Of a stretch of 64,000 bases of DNA, positions 1 through 9,833 are shown in pieces. The notes below the pieces were generated by a model. The model saw nothing but the letters and a program-made list of their open reading frames with translations. It searched no databases and was not told the origin of the DNA. Each line of letters begins with the position of its first letter. Within the stretch, counting starts at the first letter, position 1. Origin of the DNA: Flexivirga endophytica (GTDB taxonomy: Bacteria > Actinomycetota > Actinomycetes > Actinomycetales > Dermatophilaceae); assembly GCF_014640635.1 (NCBI RefSeq), contig NZ_BMHI01000001.1, positions 372,001 to 436,000 of the forward strand. Direction: 5' to 3'. The position numbers were made by a program, and so were the translations under genes.

Positions 1-123
1 CGAACGGATCGGTGGTAGCCGCATGCCCGGGTCCAGTGATCCGGCCGCGACGGCTCGCGCCACGGCGTCCGCCAACCCGCGAGCAGTCGGTTCGGACAGT
101 CGTTGCGCCAGCTCGTTGATCAC
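1..123 (-). CDS. MocR/GntR-family transcriptional regulator, N-terminus only
   Basis: Reading leftward from a GTG at 123, the frame stays open to the window edge and gives a winged-helix GntR-type start (INELAQRLSEPTARGLADAV, then a region ending GMRLPPIRS). That resembles the first recognition helix of MocR/PdxR-like regulators, which carry a C-terminal aminotransferase-like domain; that part lies outside the window. A TAATGT -10-like box (131-136) sits 7 nt upstream of the GTG, so the mRNA is probably leaderless. It is divergent from mmsA and its partner aminotransferase, so local control of that operon is a reasonable inference. The MocR subclass is less certain than the GntR fold. Confidence 0.6.
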   Translation of the reverse strand, partial: MINELAQRLSEPTARGLADAVARAVAAGSLDPGMRLPPIRS

Positions 124-176
124 TTATGTGACATTACATAATCACTATTGTCTGGGCAATGTCTGGCACGTAATGT
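124..176. promoter_or_regulatory. Divergent promoter/operator between regulator and mmsA
   Basis: A perfect 6-bp inverted repeat, TTATGT-GACATT-ACATAA, spans 124-141 and covers the leftward -10 box. It is followed by ATTG..CAAT and two copies of TGTCTGG (149-166). The rightward -10-like TAATGT at 171-176 lies 7 nt before the mmsA ATG. GntR/MocR proteins often bind repeats in such divergent promoters; binding here is inferred. Confidence 0.5.
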
Positions 177-183
177 GCGACGC

Positions 184-1674
184 ATGGCACACGTACAGCA
201 CTGGATCGAGGGCGGCCTCACGGCCGGGGCCTCGACCAAGACCGCACCCGTCTTCAACCCCGCCACGGGAGAGCAGACCGCTGAGCTGGCGCTCGCGACT
301 CCCGCCGATGTCGATGCGGCCGTCGCTTCGGCGCGCGCAGCGGCCGACTCCTGGAGTCACACCTCTCTCGCCGCTCGGACCAAGGTGCTCTTCGCCTTCC
401 GCGAACTGCTCGCCGCCCACACCGACGAGTTGGCGGCCCTCGTCACCTCCGAGCACGGCAAGGTTCTCTCCGACGCCGCCGGTGAGGTTGCCCGCGGCCT
501 GGAAAACGTCGAATACGCCTGTGGTGTAGCGAATTTGATGAAGGGCGAATTCTCGGAGCAGGCGTCCACCGGCGTCGACGTCTACTCGATCCGCCAGCCG
601 GTCGGCGTCATCGCCGGCATCACCCCCTTCAACTTCCCGCTGATGGTGCCGTTGTGGATGTGCTCCAACGCCATCGCCTGCGGCAACGCCTTCATCCTCA
701 AGCCGAGCGAGAAGGACCCGTCGGTCTCGCTCCTGCTCGCCGACCTGTGGCGTCAGGCCGGCTTGCCGGACGGTGTCTTCACCGTGCTGCAGGGTGACAA
801 GGTCGCGGTCGACGGTCTGCTGCAGCACCCCCAGGTCGATGCGATCAGCTTCGTCGGCTCGACGCCGATCGCGCAGTACATCTACGAGACCGGCACCAAG
901 GCCGGCAAGCGCGTCCAGGCGCTTGGCGGCGCCAAGAACCACATGATGGTCCTGCCCGACGCGGACCTGGATGTCGCTGCGGATGCAGCGGTTTCAGCGG
1001 CATACGGCGCTGCGGGCGAGCGCTGTATGGCGATCTCGGTCATCGTCGCCGTCGGCGCCGTCGCCGATCCGTTGATCGACGCGATCAAGGAGCGGCTCCC
1101 CTCCCTGCAGATCGGTCCGGGTGACAAGGAGGGCTCAGAGATGGGCCCGCTGATCACCGCGGCACACCGCGACAAGGTGATCGACTACATCGACCGCGGT
1201 GAGAAGGAGGGCGCGAAGGTCGTCGTTGACGGCCGGACCGGCCGTAGCGAGGATGGCTTCTTCCTCGGTTGCACACTGCTGGACGACGTGAGTCCGGAGA
1301 ACGTCGCCTACACGGACGAGATCTTCGGCCCGGTGCTGGCGATCGTGCGGGTGGACACCTTCGACCAAGGCCTCGACCTGATCAACAGTCACAAATTCGC
1401 AAATGGCACAGCCATTTTCACCCGTGACGGCGGTGCGGTGCGCAGCTTCCAGCGCGATGTGCAGGTCGGCATGATCGGGGTCAACGTGCCGATCCCGGTG
1501 CCGGTCGGTTACTACTCCTTCGGCGGGTGGAAGGCCTCGCTCTTCGGCGACACCCACATGTACGGCCCGGAAGGGATCAACTTCTGCACCCGTCGCAAGG
1601 TCGTCACCAGCCGCTGGCCCGACCCGGGCAGCTCTAAGATCGACCTCGGCTTCCCGACCAACTCGGACCACTGA
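184..1674 (+). CDS. mmsA: CoA-acylating (methyl)malonate-semialdehyde dehydrogenase
   Basis: This 496-residue aldehyde dehydrogenase matches the MmsA/IolA subfamily, which oxidises malonate or methylmalonate semialdehyde to acetyl- or propionyl-CoA with NAD and CoA. Visible marks are the NAD-domain stretch FVGSTPIAQYIYETGTKAGK, the catalytic Cys281 in GERCMAIS, and the family ending around FCTRRKVVTSRWP. The ATG at 184 is preferred over upstream TTG/GTG codons because HWIEGG then falls at the usual family N-terminus and TAATGT lies 7 nt upstream, giving a leaderless start. It is separated by one base from the aminotransferase gene. The pair fits beta-alanine or valine-type catabolism. Confidence 0.9.
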   Translation: MAHVQHWIEGGLTAGASTKTAPVFNPATGEQTAELALATPADVDAAVASARAAADSWSHTSLAARTKVLFAFRELLAAHTDELAALVTSEHGKVLSDAAGEVARGLENVEYACGVANLMKGEFSEQASTGVDVYSIRQPVGVIAGITPFNFPLMVPLWMCSNAIACGNAFILKPSEKDPSVSLLLADLWRQAGLPDGVFTVLQGDKVAVDGLLQHPQVDAISFVGSTPIAQYIYETGTKAGKRVQALGGAKNHMMVLPDADLDVAADAAVSAAYGAAGERCMAISVIVAVGAVADPLIDAIKERLPSLQIGPGDKEGSEMGPLITAAHRDKVIDYIDRGEKEGAKVVVDGRTGRSEDGFFLGCTLLDDVSPENVAYTDEIFGPVLAIVRVDTFDQGLDLINSHKFANGTAIFTRDGGAVRSFQRDVQVGMIGVNVPIPVPVGYYSFGGWKASLFGDTHMYGPEGINFCTRRKVVTSRWPDPGSSKIDLGFPTNSDH

Positions 1675-1675
1675 G

Positions 1676-3034
1676 ATGGCTGGCGACCTCGACACAGCAG
1701 CGGCCGATCAGGTCCGCGCGGACGACCGCGCGCATGTCTTCCACTCCTGGAGCGCGCAGGCTCACGTCGATGCGATCCCGATCGCCGGCGGATCCGGTTC
1801 GTACTTCTGGGATTATGAGGGCAAACGCTATCTGGACTTCTCCTCGCAGCTGGTCAACCTGAATATCGGGCACGGGCATCCCAAGGTCGTGCAGGCGATC
1901 CAGGAGCAGGCGGCCCGACTGGCCACGATCGCCCCCGCGCTGGGCAGCGACGTCCGCGGCGAGGCCGCGCGGATGATCGCCGAGCGCGCGCCCGGTGACC
2001 TCGATCGGGTGTTCTTCACCAACGGCGGCGCCGACGCCAACGAGCACGCCATCCGGATGGCGCGCCTGCAGACCGGTCGGCCGACCGTGCTGTCGGCATA
2101 CCGCAGTTACCACGGCGCGACCGGCGGCGCGATCGCGCTCACCGGCGACCCGCGTCGTTGGGCGAACGAGTCCACCGGACAGTCGGTGGCGCATTTCTTC
2201 GGTCCTTACGCCTATCGCTCGGCGTTCCACAGCGACTCCGAGGAGCAGGAGTCCGAGCGTGCCTTGCAGCACCTGCGCGACGTCGTGCAGTTGCAGGGGC
2301 CGGACACGATCGCCGCCATCATCCAGGAGTCGGTGGTCGGCACCAACGGCATCCTCGTCCCGCCGCCGGGCTACCTGCAGGGCGTGCGTGAATTGTGTGA
2401 TGAATACGGCATATTGCTCATCGCCGACGAGGTGATGGCGGGCTTCGGTCGATGTGGTGAGTGGTTCGCCATACAGCACTGGGACGTCGTGCCGGACCTG
2501 ATCACCTTCGCCAAGGGCGTCAACTCCGGTTACGTCCCGCTCGGTGGGGTGATCCTCGGTCCGCGCACCTACGAGCGGTTCGCCGACCGGCCCTACCCGG
2601 GCGGGCTCACTTACTCCGGTCACCCACTCGGTTGTGCGGCCGCGGTCGCCTCGATGAAGGCGTTCGAGGACGAAGGCATCCTGGACAACGTCCGCAAGCT
2701 CGGCGAGACCGTCGTCGAGCCGCGATTGCAGCAGCTCAAGGACAAGCACGCGAGTGTCGGTGAGGTGCGTGGCCTCGGCATGTTCTGGGCGATCGAGCTG
2801 GTGAAGGACAGGCAGACCCGTGAGCCGCTCGTGCCGTTCAATGCCTCCGGCGAGGCAGCAGCGCCGATGGGTGCGTTCGCGGCCGCGTGCAAGAAGGAAG
2901 GCCTGTGGCCGTTCACGCACATGAATCGGACGCACGTCGTTCCGCCCTGCACGATCAGCGAGGACGAGTTGACCGCCGGTTTGGACATCATCGACGCCGC
3001 ACTGGACGTGGCGGATCAGCACACCGCCGGCTGA
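1676..3034 (+). CDS. Class III aminotransferase (beta-alanine/omega-amino acid type)
   Basis: This 452-residue PLP enzyme belongs to the class III (fold type I) aminotransferases. The PLP lysine is Lys280 in ITFAKGVNSGYVPLGG, preceded by the LLIADEVMAGFGRCG segment that holds the cofactor aspartate. The gene starts one base after the mmsA stop, so the two are co-transcribed. Because MmsA consumes malonate semialdehyde, the expected reaction is transamination of beta-alanine (or a related omega-amino acid) with pyruvate or another oxoacid. Substrate is inferred from the neighbour. A strong terminator follows. Confidence 0.85.
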   Translation: MAGDLDTAAADQVRADDRAHVFHSWSAQAHVDAIPIAGGSGSYFWDYEGKRYLDFSSQLVNLNIGHGHPKVVQAIQEQAARLATIAPALGSDVRGEAARMIAERAPGDLDRVFFTNGGADANEHAIRMARLQTGRPTVLSAYRSYHGATGGAIALTGDPRRWANESTGQSVAHFFGPYAYRSAFHSDSEEQESERALQHLRDVVQLQGPDTIAAIIQESVVGTNGILVPPPGYLQGVRELCDEYGILLIADEVMAGFGRCGEWFAIQHWDVVPDLITFAKGVNSGYVPLGGVILGPRTYERFADRPYPGGLTYSGHPLGCAAAVASMKAFEDEGILDNVRKLGETVVEPRLQQLKDKHASVGEVRGLGMFWAIELVKDRQTREPLVPFNASGEAAAPMGAFAAACKKEGLWPFTHMNRTHVVPPCTISEDELTAGLDIIDAALDVADQHTAG

Positions 3035-3048
3035 TCTGACGTTTCGCC

Positions 3049-3083
3049 GATGCCGAGCGGAGCCATACCTCCCGCTCGGCATC
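3049..3083 (+). terminator. Intrinsic-type hairpin after the mmsA operon
   Basis: A perfect 12-bp stem, GATGCCGAGCGG (3049-3060) and CCGCTCGGCATC (3072-3083), with an 11-nt loop, lies 15 bases after the aminotransferase stop. There is no U-tract, as is usual in high-GC actinobacteria. Confidence 0.75.
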
Positions 3084-3092
3084 GACGTAGGT

Positions 3093-3512
3093 GTGCCCGG
3101 GACACCCGTCGACTCGGGACCGGTGTTGGCGGGTGAGATCTACGGCACGAAGAAGGCGGCATTCAACAAGTCGAGAGTCAAAGAACAGCCGACAAAGAGT
3201 TCCAAAGTGCTTCGGGCATATGGAAACCCGGTCAAGAGCTCGGATGGCACCGGCCCGTGGCTGCTTGCGGTCAACAAGGGCACGGCGACGAAGCAGGCGA
3301 AGGACCCACAAGCGACCGCATCGGTCTTCGTGAAGAGTGCGCAGGGCTGGTGTCTGGACGCGAGCATCGGTGCCATCGACTCCGAAAGGCTCCCCGCTGA
3401 GAGCAAGAGTGCGCCTGCCCTGGCGAAAGCACAACGTCAGTCTGCAGCCAACGCGGTCCCACTCGTTGTCGATGCGCTCACCACCGGCTCGGTGTCGGCG
3501 GCGGCTACCTGA
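3093..3512 (+). CDS. Orphan reading frame, possible remnant of a secreted protein gene
   Basis: The longest sensible reading here is 139 residues from a GTG that directly follows the terminator hairpin, with no ribosome-binding site or promoter that I can see. The protein is rich in Lys, Ser and Ala and contains GPWLLAVNKGT and SAQGWCLDAS, which read like the core of an exported-protein domain without its signal peptide. A+T content is higher than in the neighbours. I do not recognise the family. It may be a 5'-truncated gene rather than a working one. Confidence 0.35.
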   Translation: MPGTPVDSGPVLAGEIYGTKKAAFNKSRVKEQPTKSSKVLRAYGNPVKSSDGTGPWLLAVNKGTATKQAKDPQATASVFVKSAQGWCLDASIGAIDSERLPAESKSAPALAKAQRQSAANAVPLVVDALTTGSVSAAAT

Positions 3513-3530
3513 TCCCGCCCAAGCACTGAA

Positions 3531-4190
3531 TCACCGCGCCAACCGGTCGATCTCGCGCCGGATGTTCGCGCGCGCCGCTGCGGTCCACGCGTCGCGCGCG
3601 AACGCTGTGCGGTAGACCTCGGCGCGGTCGACGAACACGGTGAGGATATCGCTGCGCCCGGTCGCGTATGCGGCATCGGGCACGTGCGCGTACTCGGCGC
3701 GCACCTGCGCGCAGTATTCGTCGAACCGCCCCGCCGGCGCGGCGAGGATCGCCAGGTCGGCATCGGTGAAGGCGTCGGCCAGCGGTCCCGGCACATCGGT
3801 ACCGTGCTCGATGGTCAACAGGATCAGCTCGACGACAGTCCGTATGGCGTTGCCGTCAACGCCAAACGATGCCAACAGGTCTCGCGCCAACTGCGCACTC
3901 TCGCGTTCGCTGTCCCCGGGCGGAGCCTGCACGTCATACACCGCGTCGTGCAGCCAGGCAGCGACGTGGGCGACACGACGGTCTCGCTCGGCGACGCCGG
4001 CCGTGGCACCGAGCCGGTCCACCGCGGACAGCATCTCGCGCAGGTGCTGCGCGGTGTGGTAGCTCCGGTGCGGTTCACTCCATCTGGCCAGCAGGGCGCT
4101 GCCCTCGCGGCGCACCTGCTCACGGTCCGCGGTCGGCGCGAGGGCGGCCACGTCGGCGATCCAGGTGTCGAGCAGTTCAGCGTCCGGCAT
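3531..4190 (-). CDS. HD-domain metal-dependent phosphohydrolase
   Basis: The 219-residue product resembles predicted HD-superfamily phosphohydrolases of the COG4339 type. Metal-ligand motifs include the early YHTAQHL histidines and the HD pair in AAWLHDAVYD, with a later DADLAILA segment. Substrate is unknown for the family. The ATG at 4190 lies 3 bases beyond the stop of the ctaG-like gene, so the two are translationally coupled as the end of an MFS-ctaG-HD run. The start codon is embedded in a GTATGNCG word. Confidence 0.8.
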   Translation of the reverse strand: MPDAELLDTWIADVAALAPTADREQVRREGSALLARWSEPHRSYHTAQHLREMLSAVDRLGATAGVAERDRRVAHVAAWLHDAVYDVQAPPGDSERESAQLARDLLASFGVDGNAIRTVVELILLTIEHGTDVPGPLADAFTDADLAILAAPAGRFDEYCAQVRAEYAHVPDAAYATGRSDILTVFVDRAEVYRTAFARDAWTAAARANIRREIDRLAR

Positions 4191-4193
4191 ACC

Positions 4194-5210
4194 TCAATCG
4201 TCGCGGTTGCCGAAGCGGTCCGCCAGCCGGGGATCGGTGAGCCACCACGGCTTCTCGGTGGCGGCACCGTCCGGAGGTCCGCTGTCGGGCGCTGCGGGAG
4301 CCGACTCCTGGCCGGCACCGGCGCCGGTCGCTCGCAATGCCTCCGCCCGGTCCAACTCGGCATCGGTGGCTCGTGCCTCGGCCGCGTCACTGCGCAACCA
4401 CTCGATGAAGACGGCCGCGATCATCGGTATGCCGATCGACTCCGCGACGGCCAGCAACGCACCACCGGCATACTTCTGGTCCATCGTGTGACTCAACCCG
4501 CCGCGCAACGCGTCAGCCGCGTGGGAGAAGCCCGGAAAGTGGGGCAGCAGAAGGGAGTTCGCGGTCATGACGAGGACGCCCGGGACGGCGTCGGCGACGC
4601 CGTCGAGGAACGCCAGGAAGGCACGGACCGGGGGAGTGGCCCACGCCGGCAGCAGATCGTCGCCGAGGGTGGGCAGCACGTAGAGGAGCCCGACGATGAG
4701 CAGCTGCAGGATCAGCAGGGTGCCGATCAGTTGGGAGCGGACGGCGTGGGCGCCATACGGAGTGAAGAAGACCGCGAGGATGCCGACGAGGTCGAGCAGG
4801 AAGCTGACCACCGGGAACGTGAGCACCCGGACGACCCGGGTTCGGATCGCGCGATGGACGACGGTGTCGGTTCCGCGCGCGGCGGTGAGCAGGCGTAGCG
4901 GATCGCCGAGCGCGAGACCCATCGGCGTGACCGTGCCGAGCACTGCGACCTGGGCGGCGAACATCCACAGGAACGTCTGCCGATAGACCCCGACGACGCC
5001 GCAGGTCACGTAGACGAGCGTCCCCACGCCCATCACGAGGTATGCCGCCACCCGCCACCACGGCCAGCGCACGCCCCGCTGTCGAGCCGCGACCAGCAAC
5101 CATAGGTAGCCGCCGAGCAACAGCAGCGCGATCAGGACACCGACGATGTCGAAGCGCCACGCCATCAACCAGCGTGAGACGCCGAAGGGTTCAGGGGCGA
5201 GACCGGTCAC
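4194..5210 (-). CDS. Cytochrome c oxidase assembly (CtaG/caa3-type) membrane protein
   Basis: From the GTG at 5210 the protein has 338 residues and at least seven hydrophobic segments, with the family pattern RWPWWRVAAYL, then FFTPYGAH and SHTMDQKYAGGALL. CtaG-like proteins help insert copper into cytochrome oxidase; many actinobacterial members are untested. A longer open frame reaches 5306 but would overlap the MFS gene by 86 bases, so the shorter start, 10 bases after the MFS stop, is preferred. The C-terminal 60 residues are Ala/Asp/Glu-rich and probably cytoplasmic. Confidence 0.8.
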   Translation of the reverse strand: MTGLAPEPFGVSRWLMAWRFDIVGVLIALLLLGGYLWLLVAARQRGVRWPWWRVAAYLVMGVGTLVYVTCGVVGVYRQTFLWMFAAQVAVLGTVTPMGLALGDPLRLLTAARGTDTVVHRAIRTRVVRVLTFPVVSFLLDLVGILAVFFTPYGAHAVRSQLIGTLLILQLLIVGLLYVLPTLGDDLLPAWATPPVRAFLAFLDGVADAVPGVLVMTANSLLLPHFPGFSHAADALRGGLSHTMDQKYAGGALLAVAESIGIPMIAAVFIEWLRSDAAEARATDAELDRAEALRATGAGAGQESAPAAPDSGPPDGAATEKPWWLTDPRLADRFGNRDD

Positions 5211-5220
5211 CTGAGAAGTA

Positions 5221-7005
5221 TCACCGGGTAACCGCAACGTCAGCTGAAGATCCGGAGTCTTCTGATGCCTGCTCGGCGAGGTCGTCGTGGATGTACTTGC
5301 TGCCACGCATCACGCTGGCGACCGCTGCGACGACCATCATGGCTGCGGCGGCGGTGAACACCACCACCAGGCCGTCGTGGAACGGCCCCGACAGCAGGTG
5401 CGGGAAGAACTCCTTGCCGGTCAGCGTCGAGGCGTTGGAGGCCGGGATCTTGTCCAACGTGCCGGTCGGACCGAGCAGGCTCTCGATCGGGTTGTAACCG
5501 AGGAACGCGGCGAACATGGAGCCCACCGGCGGCAGGCCGGCGACCTGGCCGGCGACACCGGTCGGCACCTGCTGGGAGATCAGGCCGGACCGCATCGCGT
5601 CGGGCAGGTTCTGCGCGAGTCCGGCGATCATCAGTGAGAAGAAGATGCCGATCGACAGCGACGTGCCGGAGTTGAAGAACGTGGCGCGCATACCTGAGGC
5701 GGCGCCGCGCTCGTTCGCGGGCACGGAGTTCATGATGGCTGTCGTGTTCGGCGCGGAGAACATCCCCGAACCGACGCCATTGACGAAGAGCAGCACGGCG
5801 AAGATCCAGTAGTCGAAATTGACTGGTATCAGCAGGAACCCGACGAATGTCGCGGCCGTGATCAGCAGTCCGCCGCTGGCGAAGGCGCGGGCGCCGAAGC
5901 GGTCGGACAGGAAGCCACAGACCGGGCCGGCGATCAGGAAACCGATCGTCAGCGGCACCAGGAAGATGCCCGCCCACAGCGGCGTCGACTCGTAGCGGTA
6001 ACCGTGCAGGGGGAGCCAGATGCCCTGCAGCCAGATGATCAGCATGAACTGCATGCCGCCGCGGCCGATGGACGCCAGCAGTCCGGCGAAGTTGCCCGCG
6101 CTGAACGCCTTGATCCGGAAGAGGCGCATCGCGAACATCGGCTCGGCGACCTTGGTCTCGATGATGCAGAACGCGATCAGCACGACCGTGCCGCCGATGA
6201 GACCGGCGAGGACCCATGGGGAGGTCCAGCCCATGGTGTGCCCGCCATACGGCTGGATGCCGTAGGTGATCGCCACGAGGATCGCGGTCACCCCGACGGC
6301 GAAGGAGATGTTGCCCGGCAGGTCGAGGCGGCCGCCGCGTTTGGTGCCGAGCTCGTGCAACGACTTGTATGCCCAGACCGTGCCCAGTAGCCCGATCGGC
6401 ACGCTCACCCAGAAGATCGCCCGCCAGTGCCACTCGGACAGCACGCCGCCGATGATCAGCCCCAGGAACGAGCCGGCGATCGCCGAGACCTGGTTGATGC
6501 CGAGCGCCATACCGCGCTGGGTGGCAGGGAAGGCGTCGGTCAGGATCGCGGTCGAGTTGGCCATCAGCATCGCGCCGCCCACTCCTTGCACGATGCGCCA
6601 GATGATGATCCACATCGCACCGGTCCCGCCGTCGGCCGGATCGAGCGACAGCAGGATCGAGGCGACGGTGAAGACCACGAAACCGAGGTTGTAGATCTTG
6701 ACCCGGCCGAACATGTCACCCAGCCGTCCGAGCGTGACGACGAGCACCGCCGACACCACGAGGTAGCCCATCAGGGTCCAGAGCAGGTAGCTGATGTTCC
6801 CGGCGCCGAGGGGATCCAGGTCGATCCCGCGGAAGATCGCGGGCAACGAGATGATCACGATCGAGGAGTTGATCGTCGCCATCAGCACGCCGAGCGTCGT
6901 GTTGGACAGCGCGACCCACTTGTAGCGGGGATGGTCGGCCTCGAACCGGCGGCGTGGGCCGCGGGTGCGCTGCGTGCCCTGGTCAGGGGTGGAAGCTTCG
7001 GTCAC
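5221..7005 (-). CDS. DHA2-type (14-TM) MFS transporter
   Basis: The protein is a major facilitator of the 14-helix drug:H+ antiporter type. The signature LGRLGDMFGRVKIYNLGF (motif A) follows TM2, and WRIVQGVGGAMLMANSTAIL gives motif B. About 42 hydrophilic residues precede TM1 (ALSNTTLGVLMATINSSIVI) if the GTG at 7005 is used; an in-frame ATG at 7089 would add 28 residues. Export of a toxic or antibiotic compound is the usual role; the substrate cannot be read. It heads a leftward unit with ctaG and HD genes. The intergenic side carries TTAG..CTAA repeats near 7070-7085 that could bind a regulator. Confidence 0.85.
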   Translation of the reverse strand: MTEASTPDQGTQRTRGPRRRFEADHPRYKWVALSNTTLGVLMATINSSIVIISLPAIFRGIDLDPLGAGNISYLLWTLMGYLVVSAVLVVTLGRLGDMFGRVKIYNLGFVVFTVASILLSLDPADGGTGAMWIIIWRIVQGVGGAMLMANSTAILTDAFPATQRGMALGINQVSAIAGSFLGLIIGGVLSEWHWRAIFWVSVPIGLLGTVWAYKSLHELGTKRGGRLDLPGNISFAVGVTAILVAITYGIQPYGGHTMGWTSPWVLAGLIGGTVVLIAFCIIETKVAEPMFAMRLFRIKAFSAGNFAGLLASIGRGGMQFMLIIWLQGIWLPLHGYRYESTPLWAGIFLVPLTIGFLIAGPVCGFLSDRFGARAFASGGLLITAATFVGFLLIPVNFDYWIFAVLLFVNGVGSGMFSAPNTTAIMNSVPANERGAASGMRATFFNSGTSLSIGIFFSLMIAGLAQNLPDAMRSGLISQQVPTGVAGQVAGLPPVGSMFAAFLGYNPIESLLGPTGTLDKIPASNASTLTGKEFFPHLLSGPFHDGLVVVFTAAAAMMVVAAVASVMRGSKYIHDDLAEQASEDSGSSADVAVTR

Positions 7006-7122
7006 GTCGGATACGGGCTTTCGGGTGGATTTCGATGCGGTCGGTTCATCCCTCGGCCCGAAGTCATTAGCCGAGGTAACTAACAACATAGCAGCGGTAT
7101 GCAAGATGGTCACCGTCGCTGA

Positions 7123-7926
<804 letters not shown>

Positions 7927-7957
7927 ATCCTCCCGCACACTGTGCTTGGCTGGTCGT

Positions 7958-8692
7958 ATGACGACCTCGAGCGAGTCCGTGACCCTGACCGTCATCCGCA
8001 ACGATCCCGACAGCGGGCCGGGCCGGATCCTCGACTGGGCCGCGAGCGAGGGCGTCGAGATCGACCTGATCAAGGCCGACGAGGGCGACCAGATCCCTTC
8101 TGCCGTAGACCAATTGGATGCCGTGGTGATGCTTGGCGGCGGCTTCCTGCCGGACGTCGACGAGGAGAAGCCGTGGTTGCCTGCCGAGCGGGCGCTCGTG
8201 CGCGACTGCATCGACCGTCAGGTGCCGGTGCTCGGCATCTGCCTGGGCGCCCAGCTCCTCGCCCACGTCGGCGGAGGACGTGTCGAAGGCGACTTCGGTA
8301 TGCCGGAGAAGGGCGTCACCGAACTCGTGCCGCAGCCGGACGCGGCGGACGACGAGCTCTTCCGGGAGTTCTCCGCACCGACGTTCGGCATCGAGAGCCA
8401 CCGCGACCAGATCACCGCATTGCCCGACGGCGCGCGGCTGCTGATGTCGAGCGAGCGGTGCCGCAATCAGGCGTTCCGGCTCGGGGACCGGGCCTGGGCG
8501 ACCCAGTGGCATCCCGAGTCCAGCGCCGAGCGCGTCGGCACGTGGAACGACGACAAACTGCGTGACCTCGGCTTCGACGCGGCGGACGTGAAGCGGACCG
8601 CGCAACAGCACGGTGACGAACTGGAGAGCACGTGGCGCGCGTTCTTCGGCCGGTTCCTGGACGTCGTCAGGACTCCTCGCGCGCCTCGGTGA
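7958..8692 (+). CDS. Class I glutamine amidotransferase (GMP-synthase-like)
   Basis: This 244-residue stand-alone GATase1 domain has the nucleophile elbow GICLGAQLLA with Cys95, and the catalytic His185 in QWHPES. Stand-alone members of this group hydrolyse glutamine or gamma-glutamyl compounds; no partner synthetase is adjacent. The ATG at 7958 (inside a GTATGACG word) is chosen because MTTSSESVTLTVIRND begins the first strand just before the domain. It is 31 bases downstream of dapB on the same strand. Confidence 0.85.
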   Translation: MTTSSESVTLTVIRNDPDSGPGRILDWAASEGVEIDLIKADEGDQIPSAVDQLDAVVMLGGGFLPDVDEEKPWLPAERALVRDCIDRQVPVLGICLGAQLLAHVGGGRVEGDFGMPEKGVTELVPQPDAADDELFREFSAPTFGIESHRDQITALPDGARLLMSSERCRNQAFRLGDRAWATQWHPESSAERVGTWNDDKLRDLGFDAADVKRTAQQHGDELESTWRAFFGRFLDVVRTPRAPR

Positions 8693-8709
8693 CGCGCAGC
8701 GGGCAGGAT

Positions 8710-9501
8710 TCAGTCGACGAGTTTGGCGCGAAGTCCCTTGATCCGGCTCTCCGACCAGCCGACGGATCGCAGCCAGCCGGCCACCGAACCGTAGTCGGCG
8801 TCGATCGCCTCGAGCACCCGGGCGATCGTCTCCGGGCGGGAGTGGTGCGCGGTCATGGGGACACCGCGCAGGTTGTCGGAATAGCCGGGCAGTTGCTCCA
8901 GTCGCCGGACGATCCGCTCGGTGCGCTCGGTGCTGGCGGCGTAGTCGGCGATGATCGCCTCGCGCGGCACGCCGGCCACCGACAACGCCATCGCGACGAC
9001 CGTGCCGGTCCGGTCCTTGCCCGCCGCGCAGTGCACCACGGTCGCGCCCTCGCTGGTCGCGATGACGTCCAGTGCGGCGGCCACCGAGTCCGGACGCCGG
9101 TCGAGATAGCCGAGGTAGTGGCTGGCCCGGGGGTTCTCGTTGCGCTCGGGCTCCTCGGCGTTGTGCCAGGGCAGCACCAGCACGTCGCGCGCGTCGATGT
9201 CCTTGTCGTCGGGGAAGAGCGAGTGGTGGTGATGCGTAACGGTGTCGATCTCCCGGAGCGGGCCGGGCCCGGTGATGCGCAACTCGACGTCGCTGCGCAG
9301 GTCGACGATGTCGGTGACGCCGTGCTCGTGCACGAGAGCCTGTATGTCGGCCTCGGTGAGATCCTGCAGATTGTCCGAACGCACCAACCTGCACGGCTGC
9401 ACCTCGTGGCCGTCCGCTGCCGGCAGGCCGCCGAGATCGCGCATGTTCGCGACTCCGTCGAGGTCGATCCAGGCGGGCTGCGTCTCCGAGTGGTTCGTCA
9501 C
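8710..9501 (-). CDS. Tyrosine/dual-specificity protein phosphatase (PtpB-like)
   Basis: The 263-residue product has the P-loop VVHCAAGKDRTG with catalytic Cys158 and Arg164, the arrangement of the Y_phosphatase3 family that includes Mycobacterium PtpB. The N-terminus (IDLDGVANMRDLGGL) is the family's typical opening. Such enzymes hydrolyse phosphotyrosine, phosphoserine or phosphoinositides. The GTG at 9501 is the only start before that motif; GGAGG just upstream is too close to act well. It is convergent with the amidotransferase gene and lies just downstream of azlCD. Confidence 0.85.
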   Translation of the reverse strand: MTNHSETQPAWIDLDGVANMRDLGGLPAADGHEVQPCRLVRSDNLQDLTEADIQALVHEHGVTDIVDLRSDVELRITGPGPLREIDTVTHHHHSLFPDDKDIDARDVLVLPWHNAEEPERNENPRASHYLGYLDRRPDSVAAALDVIATSEGATVVHCAAGKDRTGTVVAMALSVAGVPREAIIADYAASTERTERIVRRLEQLPGYSDNLRGVPMTAHHSRPETIARVLEAIDADYGSVAGWLRSVGWSESRIKGLRAKLVD

Positions 9502-9518
9502 GCCTCCACCGTAGAACG

Positions 9519-9833
9519 TCAGCCGATGCCGGCTGCTCGCAGCAGTGCCGCAGTGGCAGCGGCGGCCACGACGACGACCAGGAACGGGGCCCGCAGCAGG
9601 AGGCAGCCGATGGCGACGGCGAGCCCGGCCGCCCGTGCGTCCAGGATGAGCGAGCCGTGGTCCGCGGTGAACGTCTGCACCGCGATGAGAGCCGCCAGCA
9701 GCGCGACGGGCAGGTAGTGCATCACCCGGTCGGTCAGCGGATGGTCCAGCACGGACTGCGGCACGACATACCCGGCGAACTTGGTGGCGAAGGAGAGCGC
9801 GCTGGCCAGCAGCACCGTGGTCCAGAGACTCAT
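9519..9833 (-). CDS. azlD: AzlD-family branched-chain amino acid exporter subunit
   Basis: A 104-residue protein with about four hydrophobic helices (for example LASALSFATKFAGYVVP and HYLPVALLAALIAVQTF) matches AzlD, the small partner of AzlC in branched-chain amino acid or azaleucine export. Its ATG directly abuts the azlC stop (TAGATG), so translation is coupled. Confidence 0.85.
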   Translation of the reverse strand: MSLWTTVLLASALSFATKFAGYVVPQSVLDHPLTDRVMHYLPVALLAALIAVQTFTADHGSLILDARAAGLAVAIGCLLLRAPFLVVVVAAAATAALLRAAGIG

